This document shows positions 16,855 to 26,853 of a stretch of 64,000 bases of DNA, piece by piece. Made by a program: the position numbers and the translations under genes. The stretch comes from Pseudomonas sp. B28(2017) (GTDB taxonomy: Bacteria; Pseudomonadota; Gammaproteobacteria; Pseudomonadales; Pseudomonadaceae). The stretch spans positions 62,001 through 126,000 of the forward strand of contig NZ_NEJH01000003.1 in NCBI RefSeq assembly GCF_002113025.1. The letters are read 5' to 3'. The notes under the pieces are model-generated. The model made no database searches. It was given only the letters and a program-made list of their open reading frames with translations, and had not been told where the DNA came from. Numbering within the stretch: position 1 is the stretch's first letter; the number at the start of each line of letters is the position of its first letter.

Positions 16855-18369
16855 ATGAAGCGCAAGAACATTCTTTTCATCATGGCCGATCAAATGGCCG
16901 CGCCAATGTTGCCGTTCTACGGTCCATCGCCGATCAAGCTGCCCCATCTGAGCCGCCTCGCCGAACAAGGCGTGGTGTTTGACTCGGCTTATTGCAACAG
17001 CCCACTGTGTGCGCCGTCGCGTTTCACCCTGGTCAGCGGCCAGTTGCCGAGCAAGATCGGCGCCTACGACAATGCCGCCGATTTCCCCGCCGACGTACCG
17101 ACTTATGCCCATTACCTGCGTCGCCTCGGCTACCACACCGCCCTCTCGGGCAAGATGCATTTCTGTGGGCCGGACCAGTTGCATGGCTACGAAGAACGCC
17201 TGACCAGTGATATTTACCCGGCCGACTACGGCTGGGCAGTGAACTGGGACGAGCCGGACGTACGCCCGACCTGGTATCACAACATGTCGTCGGTGCTGCA
17301 AGCCGGCCCGTGCGTGCGCACCAATCAGCTGGATTTCGACGAAGAGGTGGTGTTCAAGGCCCAGCAGTACCTGTTCGACCATATCCGCGAAGATGGCGAC
17401 CAGCCGTTCTGCCTGACCGTTTCGATGACTCACCCACACGACCCGTACACGATTCCCAAAGCCTTCTGGGATCTGTACGACGACGCTGACATCCCGCTGC
17501 CTGCGACGCCGGAGCAGTACGATCTCGATCCGCACTCGCAACGTTTGCTCAAGGTCTATGACCTGTGGGACAAGCCTCTGCCTGTGGACAAGATACGCGA
17601 TGCCCGCCGCGCCTATTTCGGCGCGTGCAGCTATATCGACAGCAACGTCGGCAAACTCCTGCAAACCCTCGAAGATACCGAGCTGATCGATGACACCATC
17701 ATCGTGTTCTCCGGTGACCACGGCGACATGCTCGGCGAGCGCGGGCTCTGGTACAAAATGCACTGGTTCGAAATGGCCGCACGGGTCCCCTTGTTGATCA
17801 GCGCGCCGGGGCAATTCGGTGCCGGTCGGGTCAGCGCCAGCGTTTCGACCGCCGACCTGCTACCGACACTCGTCGAACTGGCCGGTGGCTCACTGGAGCC
17901 GGGCTTGCCGCTGGATGGCCGCTCGCTGGTTCCGCACCTGCAAGGGCTGGGCGGACACGACGAGGTATTCGGCGAATACATGGCCGAAGGCACCATCAGC
18001 CCGTTGATGATGATCCGCCGAGGTGCCTACAAATTCATCTACAGCGAAGACGACCCTTGCCTGCTCTTCGATGTACACAATGACCCTCACGAACGGGAAG
18101 AACTCAGCCATTCGACGCAACATCGCCAGTTGTTCGACGATTTTCTCGCCGAAGCGCGGGCCAAGTGGAATATTCCGGCGATTCACCAGCAAGTGCTCGC
18201 CAGCCAGCGACGTCGGCGTTTCGTGGCCGAGGCGCTGACCCTCGGCAAGCTGAAGAGCTGGGATCACCAGCCGCTGGTGGACGCCAGTCAGCAATACATG
18301 CGTAACCACATCGACCTCGACGATCTGGAGCGTAAAGCACGTTATCCACAACCCTGCCAAAACCAATAA
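16855..18369 (+). CDS. betC: Choline-sulfatase
   Basis: This sulfatase of about 504 residues hydrolyses choline-O-sulfate to choline and sulfate. The formylglycine motif CAPSR is at residues 52-56, in the context CNSPLCAPSRF, and the metal-binding ADQ at the N-terminus and GDHGDMLGERG near residue 288 are present. I prefer the ATG at 16855 because the protein then starts at the family's usual MKRKNILFIMADQ; an ATG six codons earlier (16837) is also in frame. The 3' end of the gene carries an exact DnaA box (18342-18350). It is followed after 16 bases by the choline-binding protein gene. Confidence 0.95.
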   Translation: MKRKNILFIMADQMAAPMLPFYGPSPIKLPHLSRLAEQGVVFDSAYCNSPLCAPSRFTLVSGQLPSKIGAYDNAADFPADVPTYAHYLRRLGYHTALSGKMHFCGPDQLHGYEERLTSDIYPADYGWAVNWDEPDVRPTWYHNMSSVLQAGPCVRTNQLDFDEEVVFKAQQYLFDHIREDGDQPFCLTVSMTHPHDPYTIPKAFWDLYDDADIPLPATPEQYDLDPHSQRLLKVYDLWDKPLPVDKIRDARRAYFGACSYIDSNVGKLLQTLEDTELIDDTIIVFSGDHGDMLGERGLWYKMHWFEMAARVPLLISAPGQFGAGRVSASVSTADLLPTLVELAGGSLEPGLPLDGRSLVPHLQGLGGHDEVFGEYMAEGTISPLMMIRRGAYKFIYSEDDPCLLFDVHNDPHEREELSHSTQHRQLFDDFLAEARAKWNIPAIHQQVLASQRRRRFVAEALTLGKLKSWDHQPLVDASQQYMRNHIDLDDLERKARYPQPCQNQ

Positions 18370-18385
18370 TGTTAAGGGGAAGTCC

Positions 18386-19306
18386 ATGCAAAAGTTATCC
18401 ATAGTACTGACGGTCGGGCTCCTGGCACTGGGCAGTGCATCGGCGTTTGCCGATCAGAGTTGCGAAACGGTGAAGATGGCCGATCCGGGCTGGAGCGACA
18501 TCGCCGCAACCAATGCCATCACCGGGTTTCTGCTGGACGGCATGGGCTACAAGGCCAAGGTCGACACACTCGCGGTGCCGATCACCTTTGGCGGGCTCAA
18601 GGACGGCCAGGTCGATGTATTCCTGGGTAACTGGATGCCGGCGCAGCAGGGCTTCTATGACAAATTCGTCGCCAGCGGTGATGTCACGCAATTGGCGAAG
18701 AACCTCGACGGCACCGAATTCACCCTCGCCGTGCCGGACTACGTATGGGACGCAGGTGTGCATGACTTTGCCGACCTGAACAAATACGCCGACAAGTTCG
18801 ACCGCAAGATCTACGGCATAGGCTCCGGCGCACCGGCGAACATCTCGCTGCAAGAGATCATCAAGAAAAACGATTTCGACATGGGCCAGTGGAAACTGGT
18901 CGAGTCCAGCGAACAGGCAATGCTGGCGGAAGTGTCCCGCGCAGTGAAAAAACAGAAATTCGTGACTTTCCTCGGTTGGACCCCGCACCCGATGAACGTG
19001 CAACTGAAAATGCATTACCTCAAGGGCGGCGAGAAATACTTTGGTGACACCGGGACCGTCCACACCCTGACCCGCAAAGGTTATGCACAGGCCTGCCCGA
19101 ACGTCGGCAAACTGCTGACCAACCTGAGCTTCACCCAGGACATGGAGAACAGCATCATGGCCGAGGTGGTGAACAACAAGGTCAGCAACGCCGACGCGGC
19201 CAAAGCGTGGATCAAAGCCAACCCGGCGGTGCTGGATAAATGGCTCGACGGCGTGAAGACCGTGGATGGGCAAGATGCGTTGCCGGCGGTCAAAGCCAAG
19301 CTTTAA
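18386..19306 (+). CDS. Choline ABC transporter substrate-binding protein
   Basis: This 306-residue periplasmic binding protein has a signal peptide (residues 1-22, cleavage near AFA-DQ) and the conserved start of the mature domain CETVKMADPGWSDIAATNA found in choline/betaine binding proteins of the ChoX/CbcX class. An AAGGGGA ribosome site precedes the ATG by six bases. It follows betC closely and is probably in the same operon. No permease or ATPase gene is present in the cluster, so it must use the transporter core encoded elsewhere. Whether it prefers choline or choline-O-sulfate cannot be read from the sequence. Confidence 0.88.
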   Translation: MQKLSIVLTVGLLALGSASAFADQSCETVKMADPGWSDIAATNAITGFLLDGMGYKAKVDTLAVPITFGGLKDGQVDVFLGNWMPAQQGFYDKFVASGDVTQLAKNLDGTEFTLAVPDYVWDAGVHDFADLNKYADKFDRKIYGIGSGAPANISLQEIIKKNDFDMGQWKLVESSEQAMLAEVSRAVKKQKFVTFLGWTPHPMNVQLKMHYLKGGEKYFGDTGTVHTLTRKGYAQACPNVGKLLTNLSFTQDMENSIMAEVVNNKVSNADAAKAWIKANPAVLDKWLDGVKTVDGQDALPAVKAKL

Positions 19307-19319
19307 GGCTCAAAGACGC

Positions 19320-19370
19320 CTTCGCGAGCAAGTCCGCGCACTCCCTGTGGGAGCGAGCCTGCTCGCGAAT
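19320..19370. repeat. REP elements, one intact and one decayed
   Basis: An intact core TGTGGGAGCGAGCCTGCTCGC is preceded by a decayed inverted partner (CGCGAGCAAGTCCGCGCACTCCC). It lies in the gap between the binding-protein gene and the SulP gene, where it could cap the 3' end of the upstream mRNA. Confidence 0.75.
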
Positions 19371-19443
19371 GGATGTTTGCCCTTGCGCTGCAGCCTCTGA
19401 AATACCACCCTGACGCAATTACAGTCGTTCACCGAGAGGCCCC

Positions 19444-21012
19444 ATGGCCCTTCCCAGCCGCCATTCACTCTTCCCGTTCCTCACCTGGCTACCCCGGCAA
19501 ACCCGCGCCAGCGTCGGCCGAGACCTGATCGTCGGCCTCAGCGGCGCGATTCTCGCGTTGCCGCAATCCATCGCCTACGCACTGATTGCCGGCCTCCCAC
19601 CGGAATACGGCCTGTATGCCGCAATCATCCCGGTGCTGATCGCCTGCCTGTGGGGTTCGTCGTGGCATTTGATCTGCGGTCCTACGGCGGCCATCTCGAT
19701 TGTCCTGTACGCCAGCGTCAGTCCTCTGGCCGTTCCAGTGTCGCAGGACTACGTCATGCTGATCCTGTTACTGACATTTCTTGCCGGCATCTTTCAGTGG
19801 CTGCTGGGCTTGCTGCGGTTTGGCGCGCTGGTGAATTTCGTCTCTCACTCGGTGGTACTCGGCTTCACCCTTGGTGCTGCCGTGGTGATTGCCATCGGTC
19901 AATTACCTAACCTGCTGGGGCTGGACTTGCCCAGCCAGGCCACCGCGCTGGACAGTTTCATCACGTTGTTGCGCCATCTCGGCGAAATGGACAAACCTTC
20001 GCTGGCGCTGGGGCTGGCGACGGTCGTGGTGGGCGTGATCCTCAAGCTGTGGTTGCCACGCTGGCCGACGCTAATGATCACTCTGGTGCTGGGTGCATTG
20101 CTGGTCTGGCTTTGGCCATCGATGTTCGGCCATGTGCAACTGGTCAGCGCCTTTACCGGCAAGCTGCCGCCATTCAGCCCGTTGCCGCTGGACCTTGACC
20201 TGATCCTGCGCCTGCTGCCAAGCGCCGTGGCAGTGGGCATGCTCGGGCTGGTGACCAGCCTGTCGATTGCCCGCTCGATCTCCGCACGTTCGCAGCAATT
20301 ACTTGATGCCAACCAGGAAGTTCGCGCCCAGGGCTTGTCGAATATCGTCGGTGCGTTTTTTTCCGGCTCCTTGTCTGCCGGTTCTTTTACCCGCACCGGA
20401 CTGAGCTACGAGGCCGGTGCCTGTTCGCCGCTGGCGGGGATTTTTTCCGCACTGTGGGTAGCGCTGTTCGCCATTTTTGGCGCGCGACTGATCGAACACA
20501 TACCGATTCCGGCCATGGCGGGCAGCATTCTGTTGATCGCCTGGGGACTGCTGGACCATCGCGGCATACGTGCGTTGCTGCGGGTCAGCCGTGCCGAATT
20601 TCTGGTCATGGCGCTGACCTGCGTCGCCACGCTGCTGCTGGAGTTGCAGACGGCGATCTACGCCGGTGTGCTGGCCTCGCTTTTTTTCTACCTCAAACGC
20701 ACATCGCAACCACGGGTGCAGCACGTGCAAGATGGCGAGGAAGACATTCTGCGGGTAGGGGGCTCGATCTTTTTCGGTGCCAGCCATTACCTGCAAGTAC
20801 GCCTGCAACGCATGCACGGCGCGCGCGTGGTGATCGAGGCGCAGCAGATCAACTTCATCGACTATTCAGGGGTGGAAATGCTGCATCAGGAAGCGCGGCG
20901 CCTGCTGCGCCAGGACCGCAGCCTGACATTGCGCCGGGCCCGGCCGCAGGTGGTGGAAGAGTTGAGGAAGCTGGAAGGGGCGGAGAAATGCCCGATCCGG
21001 TTTGAGGATTAA
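19444..21012 (+). CDS. SulP family inorganic anion transporter
   Basis: This 522-residue protein combines about eleven to twelve membrane segments of the SulP/SLC26 type (ALPQSIAYALIAGLPPEYGLYAA) with a C-terminal cytoplasmic STAS domain (about residues 420-515). SulP proteins move sulfate, bicarbonate or dicarboxylates. Its place directly after betC and the choline-binding gene suggests it handles the sulfate released from choline-O-sulfate or the ester itself; a SulP gene also accompanies betC in P. putida, from memory. A REP element lies between this gene and the preceding one, and GAGG precedes the ATG. Confidence 0.88.
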   Translation: MALPSRHSLFPFLTWLPRQTRASVGRDLIVGLSGAILALPQSIAYALIAGLPPEYGLYAAIIPVLIACLWGSSWHLICGPTAAISIVLYASVSPLAVPVSQDYVMLILLLTFLAGIFQWLLGLLRFGALVNFVSHSVVLGFTLGAAVVIAIGQLPNLLGLDLPSQATALDSFITLLRHLGEMDKPSLALGLATVVVGVILKLWLPRWPTLMITLVLGALLVWLWPSMFGHVQLVSAFTGKLPPFSPLPLDLDLILRLLPSAVAVGMLGLVTSLSIARSISARSQQLLDANQEVRAQGLSNIVGAFFSGSLSAGSFTRTGLSYEAGACSPLAGIFSALWVALFAIFGARLIEHIPIPAMAGSILLIAWGLLDHRGIRALLRVSRAEFLVMALTCVATLLLELQTAIYAGVLASLFFYLKRTSQPRVQHVQDGEEDILRVGGSIFFGASHYLQVRLQRMHGARVVIEAQQINFIDYSGVEMLHQEARRLLRQDRSLTLRRARPQVVEELRKLEGAEKCPIRFED

Positions 21013-21089
21013 TCCGACTTCACTCGCTCCCACATTTGATCTGTGTCATTCACAAATCCAGTGTAGGAACAGGCTTGCTCATCAAGCTG

Positions 21090-21911
21090 TTAAAGGGCCA
21101 GTTGCCGACGCAACTCAGCCAGCACCGGCGCCGTATCCGGTCGCACTCCGCGCCACAGGAAAAACGCTTCCGCCGCTTGCTCGGCCAGCATCCCCAAGCC
21201 ATCCATCGCCACCGCGGCCCCGTGTTCGCTGGCCCAGCGGCAGAACGAGGTCGGTTCCTTGCCGTACATCATGTCGTAGCACACCGTTTTTCCGGGTTCG
21301 ATCAGGCTGGGCGCAATCGGCGGCACATCGCCCGTCAGGCTCGCGGAGGTCGCATTGATGATCAGGTCCACCGACTCCTGCAACCAGTCGTAACCGCTGG
21401 CCGAGACCGGCCCCAGATCGCCAAACAGCTCCGCCAGCAGTTCGGCCTTGTCCAGCGTGCGGTTGGCGATGATCACCGATGCCGGTTGCTCGGCCAGCAG
21501 CGACTCCAGCGCACCACGCACCGCACCACCAGCACCGAGCAACAGGATGCGTTTGCCCTTGAGACTGAACCCGGCATTGACCGTCAGATCCCGCACCAAC
21601 CCAGCACCGTCGGTGTTGTCGCCCAGCAGACTGCCATCGGCCAGTTTGCTCAAGGTATTGACCGCGCCGGCACGCTGCGCCCGCGCCGTCAGACTGTTCG
21701 CCAATCGAAAGGCTTCTTCCTTGAACGGCACCGTCACATTGGCGCCGCGCCCTTCAAGGAAAAAAGTCCGGGCACAAGTGGAAAAGTCGTCGAGTGGTGC
21801 CAGCAGCGTGTTGTAGTCCAGCTTCTGCGCGGTCTGCTCGGCGAACAGGCGATGGATCAGCGGTGACTTGCTGTGGCCAATCGGGTTACCGAATACGACA
21901 TAACGATCCAT
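21090..21911 (-). CDS. aroE: Shikimate dehydrogenase (NADP+)
   Basis: This 273-residue enzyme reduces 3-dehydroshikimate to shikimate in aromatic amino acid biosynthesis. The substrate site NPIGHSKSP is near residue 9, the catalytic lysine is in TVPFKEEA, and [11 protein letters not shown] and the NADP-binding [10 protein letters not shown] are present. GAGGAAA precedes the ATG by about six bases. It starts 13 bases after hemF ends on the same strand, the conserved hemF-aroE pair of Pseudomonas. Length and motifs are standard for AroE and nothing unusual was seen. Confidence 0.95.
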   Translation of the reverse strand: MDRYVVFGNPIGHSKSPLIHRLFAEQTAQKLDYNTLLAPLDDFSTCARTFFLEGRGANVTVPFKEEAFRLANSLTARAQRAGAVNTLSKLADGSLLGDNTDGAGLVRDLTVNAGFSLKGKRILLLGAGGAVRGALESLLAEQPASVIIANRTLDKAELLAELFGDLGPVSASGYDWLQESVDLIINATSASLTGDVPPIAPSLIEPGKTVCYDMMYGKEPTSFCRWASEHGAAVAMDGLGMLAEQAAEAFFLWRGVRPDTAPVLAELRRQLAL

Positions 21912-21924
21912 CAGGTTTCCTCGT

Positions 21925-22863
<939 letters not shown>

Positions 22864-23002
22864 CTACGCGGCGCTCCATTGGAGCTCAGCCTGCGCAAAT
22901 GGGTCCGTAGCATACCATCGCAAGTCGACCCGTCGCAGTTGACGAAGATCAAGCTTAGGAGTCCGATAGGGAGCTTGGTAAAATGACCTATGGAGAGTTC
23001 TG

Positions 23003-23980
23003 ATGGCAAAGCGTATCCAGTTCCGTGCCCATGGCGGCCCCGAAGTGCTCGAGTATGTGGATTACCAACCCGCCGAGCCAGGTTCCAAGGAAGTGCGCGT
23101 GACCAACAAGGCCATCGGCCTGAACTTCATCGACACCTATTACCGCAGCGGTCTGTACCCGCCACCATCCCTGCCATCGGGTGTCGGCTCGGAAGGGGCG
23201 GGCGTGGTTGAGGCAGTGGGCAGTGAAGTGACCCGCTTCAGGATCGGCGATCGTGTGGCCTATGGCAGCGGCCCTCTGGGCGCCTACAGCGAGGTTCACG
23301 TCTTGCCCGAGGCCAATCTGGTAAAACTGCCGGACGCCATCAGCTTCGAGCAGGCCGCCGGAGTGATGCTCAAGGGCCTGACCGTGCAGTACCTGCTGCG
23401 TCAGACTTATGAACTCAAGGGTGGCGAAACCATCCTGTTCCACGCCGCGGCGGGCGGTGTCGGCTCCCTGGCTTGCCAATGGGCCAGGGCCTTGGGCGTG
23501 AAGCTGATCGGTACGGTCAGTTCGGCGGAGAAAGCTGCACTGGCAAAAGCCAACGGTGCCTGGGCGACCATCGACTACAGCCACGAAAACGTCGCCCAGC
23601 GCGTGCTTGAATTGACCGACGGCAAAAAAGTCCCGGTGGTGTACGACGGCGTTGGCAAGGACACCTGGCTGACTTCACTCGACAGTGTCGCGCCGCGTGG
23701 GCTGGTGGTGAGTTTCGGTAATGCGTCCGGCGCGGTCGACGGCGTGAACCTGGGGATCCTGGCGGGTAAAGGCTCGCTGTACGTGACCCGGCCAACCCTC
23801 GGCACTTATGCGAACAACGCCGAGAACCTGCAACGCATGGCCGACGAGTTGTTCGAGATGATCATCAGCGGCAAGTTGACCGTGGACATCAGCCAGCGTT
23901 ATCCGCTGGTCGACGCGGCGAAGGCGCAGACCGAGCTGTCGGCACGACGCACGACGGGCTCGGTGGTGTTGTTGCCTTAA
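23003..23980 (+). CDS. NADPH:quinone reductase, zeta-crystallin-like MDR family
   Basis: This 325-residue medium-chain dehydrogenase/reductase lacks the catalytic zinc ligands of alcohol dehydrogenases. It has the GroES-like N-terminal half and the NADPH-binding Rossmann half with HAAAGGVGSLACQWA near residue 145. GLNFIDTYYRSGLYP near residue 40 is typical of QOR/QorA, which reduces quinones by one or two electrons. GGAGAG precedes the ATG by about six bases. In Pseudomonas this gene is routinely next to hemF, as here. The palindrome at 24006-24025 follows it. Confidence 0.92.
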   Translation: MAKRIQFRAHGGPEVLEYVDYQPAEPGSKEVRVTNKAIGLNFIDTYYRSGLYPPPSLPSGVGSEGAGVVEAVGSEVTRFRIGDRVAYGSGPLGAYSEVHVLPEANLVKLPDAISFEQAAGVMLKGLTVQYLLRQTYELKGGETILFHAAAGGVGSLACQWARALGVKLIGTVSSAEKAALAKANGAWATIDYSHENVAQRVLELTDGKKVPVVYDGVGKDTWLTSLDSVAPRGLVVSFGNASGAVDGVNLGILAGKGSLYVTRPTLGTYANNAENLQRMADELFEMIISGKLTVDISQRYPLVDAAKAQTELSARRTTGSVVLLP

Positions 23981-24005
23981 CATTTTCAGCGCCTGCTCGG
24001 ACCTC

Positions 24006-24025
24006 ATCGCGGGCCTGCCCGCGAT
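24006..24025. repeat. Short palindrome, REP variant or terminator
   Basis: A perfect inverted repeat ATCGCGGGC-CT-GCCCGCGAT lies between the convergent quinone reductase and tsaC genes. It resembles the P. putida type of REP core and has no T-run. Confidence 0.6.
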
Positions 24026-24041
24026 TGGGGTCAACTCGGTC

Positions 24042-24599
24042 TCAATCGGGGCGCACAACCTTGCCGGTCGCCAGATCGCGAATCAAGCTCGGGTTCTTGC
24101 GTCCGCCCAGATTTCCGCCCAGCACCAGATCCACCTGGCCACGGAAATACTGCTCGACGCGAATCCGTGTACGTGCCGCCGGGCGCCCCTGCGGGTTGGC
24201 CGACGTCGACACCAGCGGCCCGACCAGCGCGCACAAATCCCGCACCAGCGGGTGATCGCTGACCCGCAGCGCCACGGTTTCATGCACGCCGGTAATCCAC
24301 TCCGGCAGCAGGTTCTGGTGCGGCACCAACCAGGTGTTCGGCCCCGGCCAGGTGCTGGCCATGCGGTCCATCCACAATTCGGGGAAGTCTTCGAAGAGGA
24401 AATCGAACTGACGGATGTTGTCGGCAACCAGAATCAGCCCCTTATCCACAGACCGGCCCTTGATCAGCAGCAGACGCTCCACCGCTTCCTCGTCCCACGG
24501 GTCGCAACCCAGGCCCCAGACTGCTTCGGTTGGGTAGGCAATCACCGCCCCGGCGCGAATTGCTTGCGCGGCTTGTTGCACACGCCAACTGTTGACCAT
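24042..24599 (-). CDS. tsaC: L-threonylcarbamoyladenylate synthase
   Basis: This enzyme of 185 residues makes threonylcarbamoyl-AMP from threonine, bicarbonate and ATP, the first step of the t6A37 modification of ANN-decoding tRNAs. The YrdC-type motifs [14 protein letters not shown] near residue 20 and [15 protein letters not shown] near residue 50 are visible. I chose the ATG at 24599, because GGAG is spaced correctly for it; the frame also offers a GTG three codons upstream. The coding sequence carries an exact DnaA box (24442-24450). It follows dprA by 54 bases on the same strand. Confidence 0.93.
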   Translation of the reverse strand: MVNSWRVQQAAQAIRAGAVIAYPTEAVWGLGCDPWDEEAVERLLLIKGRSVDKGLILVADNIRQFDFLFEDFPELWMDRMASTWPGPNTWLVPHQNLLPEWITGVHETVALRVSDHPLVRDLCALVGPLVSTSANPQGRPAARTRIRVEQYFRGQVDLVLGGNLGGRKNPSLIRDLATGKVVRPD

Positions 24600-24653
24600 G
24601 AAAAACACTCCAGAATAAGGCTCTGCGCAGTTTACCGATCTTGTTTATAAAAC

Positions 24654-25760
24654 CTAGCTCACCCGTGCAAACCAGCGCCCGCTTTCGCAAACGGCGCGAC
24701 CGTCCATTTCCAGTTCCGTCAACGCCACCAGCACTTTCGGCAGGGCCCAGCCGCTTGCGTCGGCCAGCGCTTCACTGGTGTGAGGCGCGGCATGCAGCAG
24801 CTTCAGTAGTGGGTGAGCCGATACTGCGGTGCAGGTTTCTGTGGATAACGGCAGTCGTTGCCAGCCGCGCAAGGCTTCGAGGATATGTTCGATGGTTTCC
24901 ACCAGCACCGCACCGTCACGGATCAACTGATGGCAGCCGCGGGCGCCGGGATGATGGATCGACCCGGGCATCGCAAACACCTCGCGTCCCTGTTCCGCCG
25001 CCAGCCTCGCGGTGATCAGTGAACCACTGGCAACACTCGCTTCGACCACCAGCACCCCGAGTGACAAACCACTGATGATCCGGTTGCGCCGAGGGAAGTT
25101 GCCGGCGCTGGGGCCCGCATCCAGCGGAAACTCGGAAAGCACTGCGCTGCCCGAAGCAATCATGGCGTCCGCCAGGCATCGATTTCGCTGTGGATAAAAC
25201 TTCTCGAGCCCCGTACCGAGCACACCGACCGTTTGCCCGCCGACGTCCAGCGCGGCCTGGTGCGCGGCGGCGTCAATGCCCAGGGCCAGGCCGCTGGTGA
25301 TGACAAAACCGGCACCGGCCAGGCTGCGGGAAAACGCGGCAGCGGTGTCCATACCCGGCCGGGACGCGCGACGGCTGCCAACCATCGCCAGTTGTGGTTT
25401 TTCCAGAATGCCCGGGTTGCCCGCGACAAATAACAGCGGTGGTGCATCGCTGATTTGTGCCAGCAGTGCCGGATAGTCCGGTTGGTCCCACATCAGTAAA
25501 TGCTGGGCCGGACGCTCTAACCAGGCCAATGCATGGCTGGCGCCGTCGCGAATGTCAGTGCTTCGTCTGACCTCGGAACAGGCCAGTGGCAAACCCAGCG
25601 CGCGCCAGGCACTGGCGGGCGCACTGAGCGCTTTGGATGCCGAGCCGAAGGCTTCGAGCAACTTCTTGAAGCGCGCAGCACCGAGTTCCGGTAAACGGTG
25701 CAGACGTAATCGAGCTTCCAGTTCCGCGGGGGAAACCGGTGTAACAGTAGGCATCGACAT
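24654..25760 (-). CDS. dprA: DNA-processing protein DprA (Smf)
   Basis: This 368-residue protein protects incoming single-stranded DNA and loads RecA during natural transformation. The extended Rossmann fold is visible in GSRRASRPG near residue 128, SGLALGIDAAAHQAAL, GTGLEKFYPQRN and SGNFPRRNRIISG-type segments around residue 225. A C-terminal winged-helix domain (about residues 305-368) follows. AAGGAT precedes the ATG; a second ATG two codons later is possible. Two exact DnaA boxes lie in the gene (24840-24848 and 25189-25197). The gene is conserved in Pseudomonas, including strains not known to be transformable. Confidence 0.94.
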   Translation of the reverse strand: MSMPTVTPVSPAELEARLRLHRLPELGAARFKKLLEAFGSASKALSAPASAWRALGLPLACSEVRRSTDIRDGASHALAWLERPAQHLLMWDQPDYPALLAQISDAPPLLFVAGNPGILEKPQLAMVGSRRASRPGMDTAAAFSRSLAGAGFVITSGLALGIDAAAHQAALDVGGQTVGVLGTGLEKFYPQRNRCLADAMIASGSAVLSEFPLDAGPSAGNFPRRNRIISGLSLGVLVVEASVASGSLITARLAAEQGREVFAMPGSIHHPGARGCHQLIRDGAVLVETIEHILEALRGWQRLPLSTETCTAVSAHPLLKLLHAAPHTSEALADASGWALPKVLVALTELEMDGRAVCESGRWFARVS

Positions 25761-25841
25761 GGATCATCCTTGATCGTTATGAGCACCCGTACAAACGGGA
25801 ATAAGCTGTGGATAACTCTGTTGGTAACTTGTGAGGCAAAC

Positions 25842-26666
25842 TTAGGGATTTCGCACCTTGTCCATCACCGACAGCGAGCGCGAGGCGTTGAGCACCAGCC
25901 CATAACTGAGTTTGTCGTAAGTACGGAAAACCATCAGCAGACCCGCGCGCTCATCGGGAATCTTCAACGGCTGGCCGGTGATCCGGTCCCGCACGGTTTC
26001 GCCGGTTTTCATCACCGCCAGAACATTGCCTTCGACCAATCCATCGCGCTGCCCCTTGTTCAGCGTGACCACGTCCAGTGCGCCGATCTGCGTCACCCCA
26101 CGCGGCACATCGATGATCAGGCCGTTGATCTCGGTACCCGGCGCGCTGGGCATGAACGTCGAATTGATCGAGCGTTCTTCGCCGCTGAACAGGCGGTCGC
26201 CGAGGCGGACTTCCTGGGTCGTGCGCTGCAACACCAGGGTGGCGACGTCGCCTTCAGTGGCCACGACCTCGCCGCCACCGATGTCGTCGGCGTTGATCCC
26301 CAGGAACTCCTTGCTCTGCGGATCGGTGTAGACCTTGCCCTGGCGGAAGATGCCGTACTCCGGTTGCGCCGGGTCGAAATGGCCTCGGGCAAAGATCCGG
26401 TCACCGGTGCCGCTGAGCACGCGCTCGGCATCGCCGGCGACAATGTAGGGCGCCGTTTCGAAATCCTCGGCCTTGTCGACGATGCGGTTGCTCAGCAGAA
26501 AACTGTTGATCGATTTCAGCGCAATGCCGGGGATAGCCTCGGTCACGGGGCTGCTGCGCACCTGAGGCGACAGCTTTATGGTGGGAATATCTTCCCTGGG
26601 TTGCACTTGCCCGTGTACCAGACCGGCCGAAGCCAGGAGCAGCAGGGCGAGTAGTGATTTCCTCAT
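25842..26666 (-). CDS. LysM-family periplasmic protein lacking its LysM domain
   Basis: This 274-residue exported protein has a signal peptide (residues 1-19, cleavage near VHG-Q) and a C-terminal region (about residues 30-274) that matches the protein usually encoded between def and dprA in Pseudomonas, which to my recollection is about 340 residues long and annotated as a LysM peptidoglycan-binding protein. Here the signal peptide runs almost directly into the post-LysM part (IKLSPQVRSS near residue 30); no LysM motif is visible. About 65-70 residues appear to be missing in frame. The reading frame is intact and AAGGGA precedes the ATG, so it is probably expressed. The function of the remaining domain is unknown. 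Confidence 0.75.
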   Translation of the reverse strand: MRKSLLALLLLASAGLVHGQVQPREDIPTIKLSPQVRSSPVTEAIPGIALKSINSFLLSNRIVDKAEDFETAPYIVAGDAERVLSGTGDRIFARGHFDPAQPEYGIFRQGKVYTDPQSKEFLGINADDIGGGEVVATEGDVATLVLQRTTQEVRLGDRLFSGEERSINSTFMPSAPGTEINGLIIDVPRGVTQIGALDVVTLNKGQRDGLVEGNVLAVMKTGETVRDRITGQPLKIPDERAGLLMVFRTYDKLSYGLVLNASRSLSVMDKVRNP

Positions 26667-26731
26667 GCGGTGAATCCCTTTATTATATGCGTTCGCGTGA
26701 AACGCCAGAGCCCTCGGTGGCTCGCTCCCGG

Positions 26732-26759
26732 CTTGCTTGTCAAAACTTGCTTGTCAAAA
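26732..26759 (+). repeat. 14-base perfect tandem duplication
   Basis: The unit CTTGCTTGTCAAAA occurs twice head to tail in the intergenic region between the LysM-family gene and def. No function is evident. Confidence 0.85.
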
Positions 26760-26853
26760 GAAGGGAGCTACGTTTTACAACGGTAGCCTGCATTTCTTCG
26801 GACCCGCCAGGCCATCGACCCGACCTTACTTCACACGTGCACTAATCAAGCTT

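Noticed and set aside
21015..21089. Possible REP element between the SulP and aroE genes
   Set aside because: Fragments such as CTCGCTCCCAC and AACAGGCTTGCTCATCAAGC are present, but the inverted structure is too decayed to call.
22939..22984. TTGACG and TAAAAT as a promoter for the quinone reductase gene
   Set aside because: The two hexamers are 34 bases apart, which is not compatible with one sigma70 promoter.
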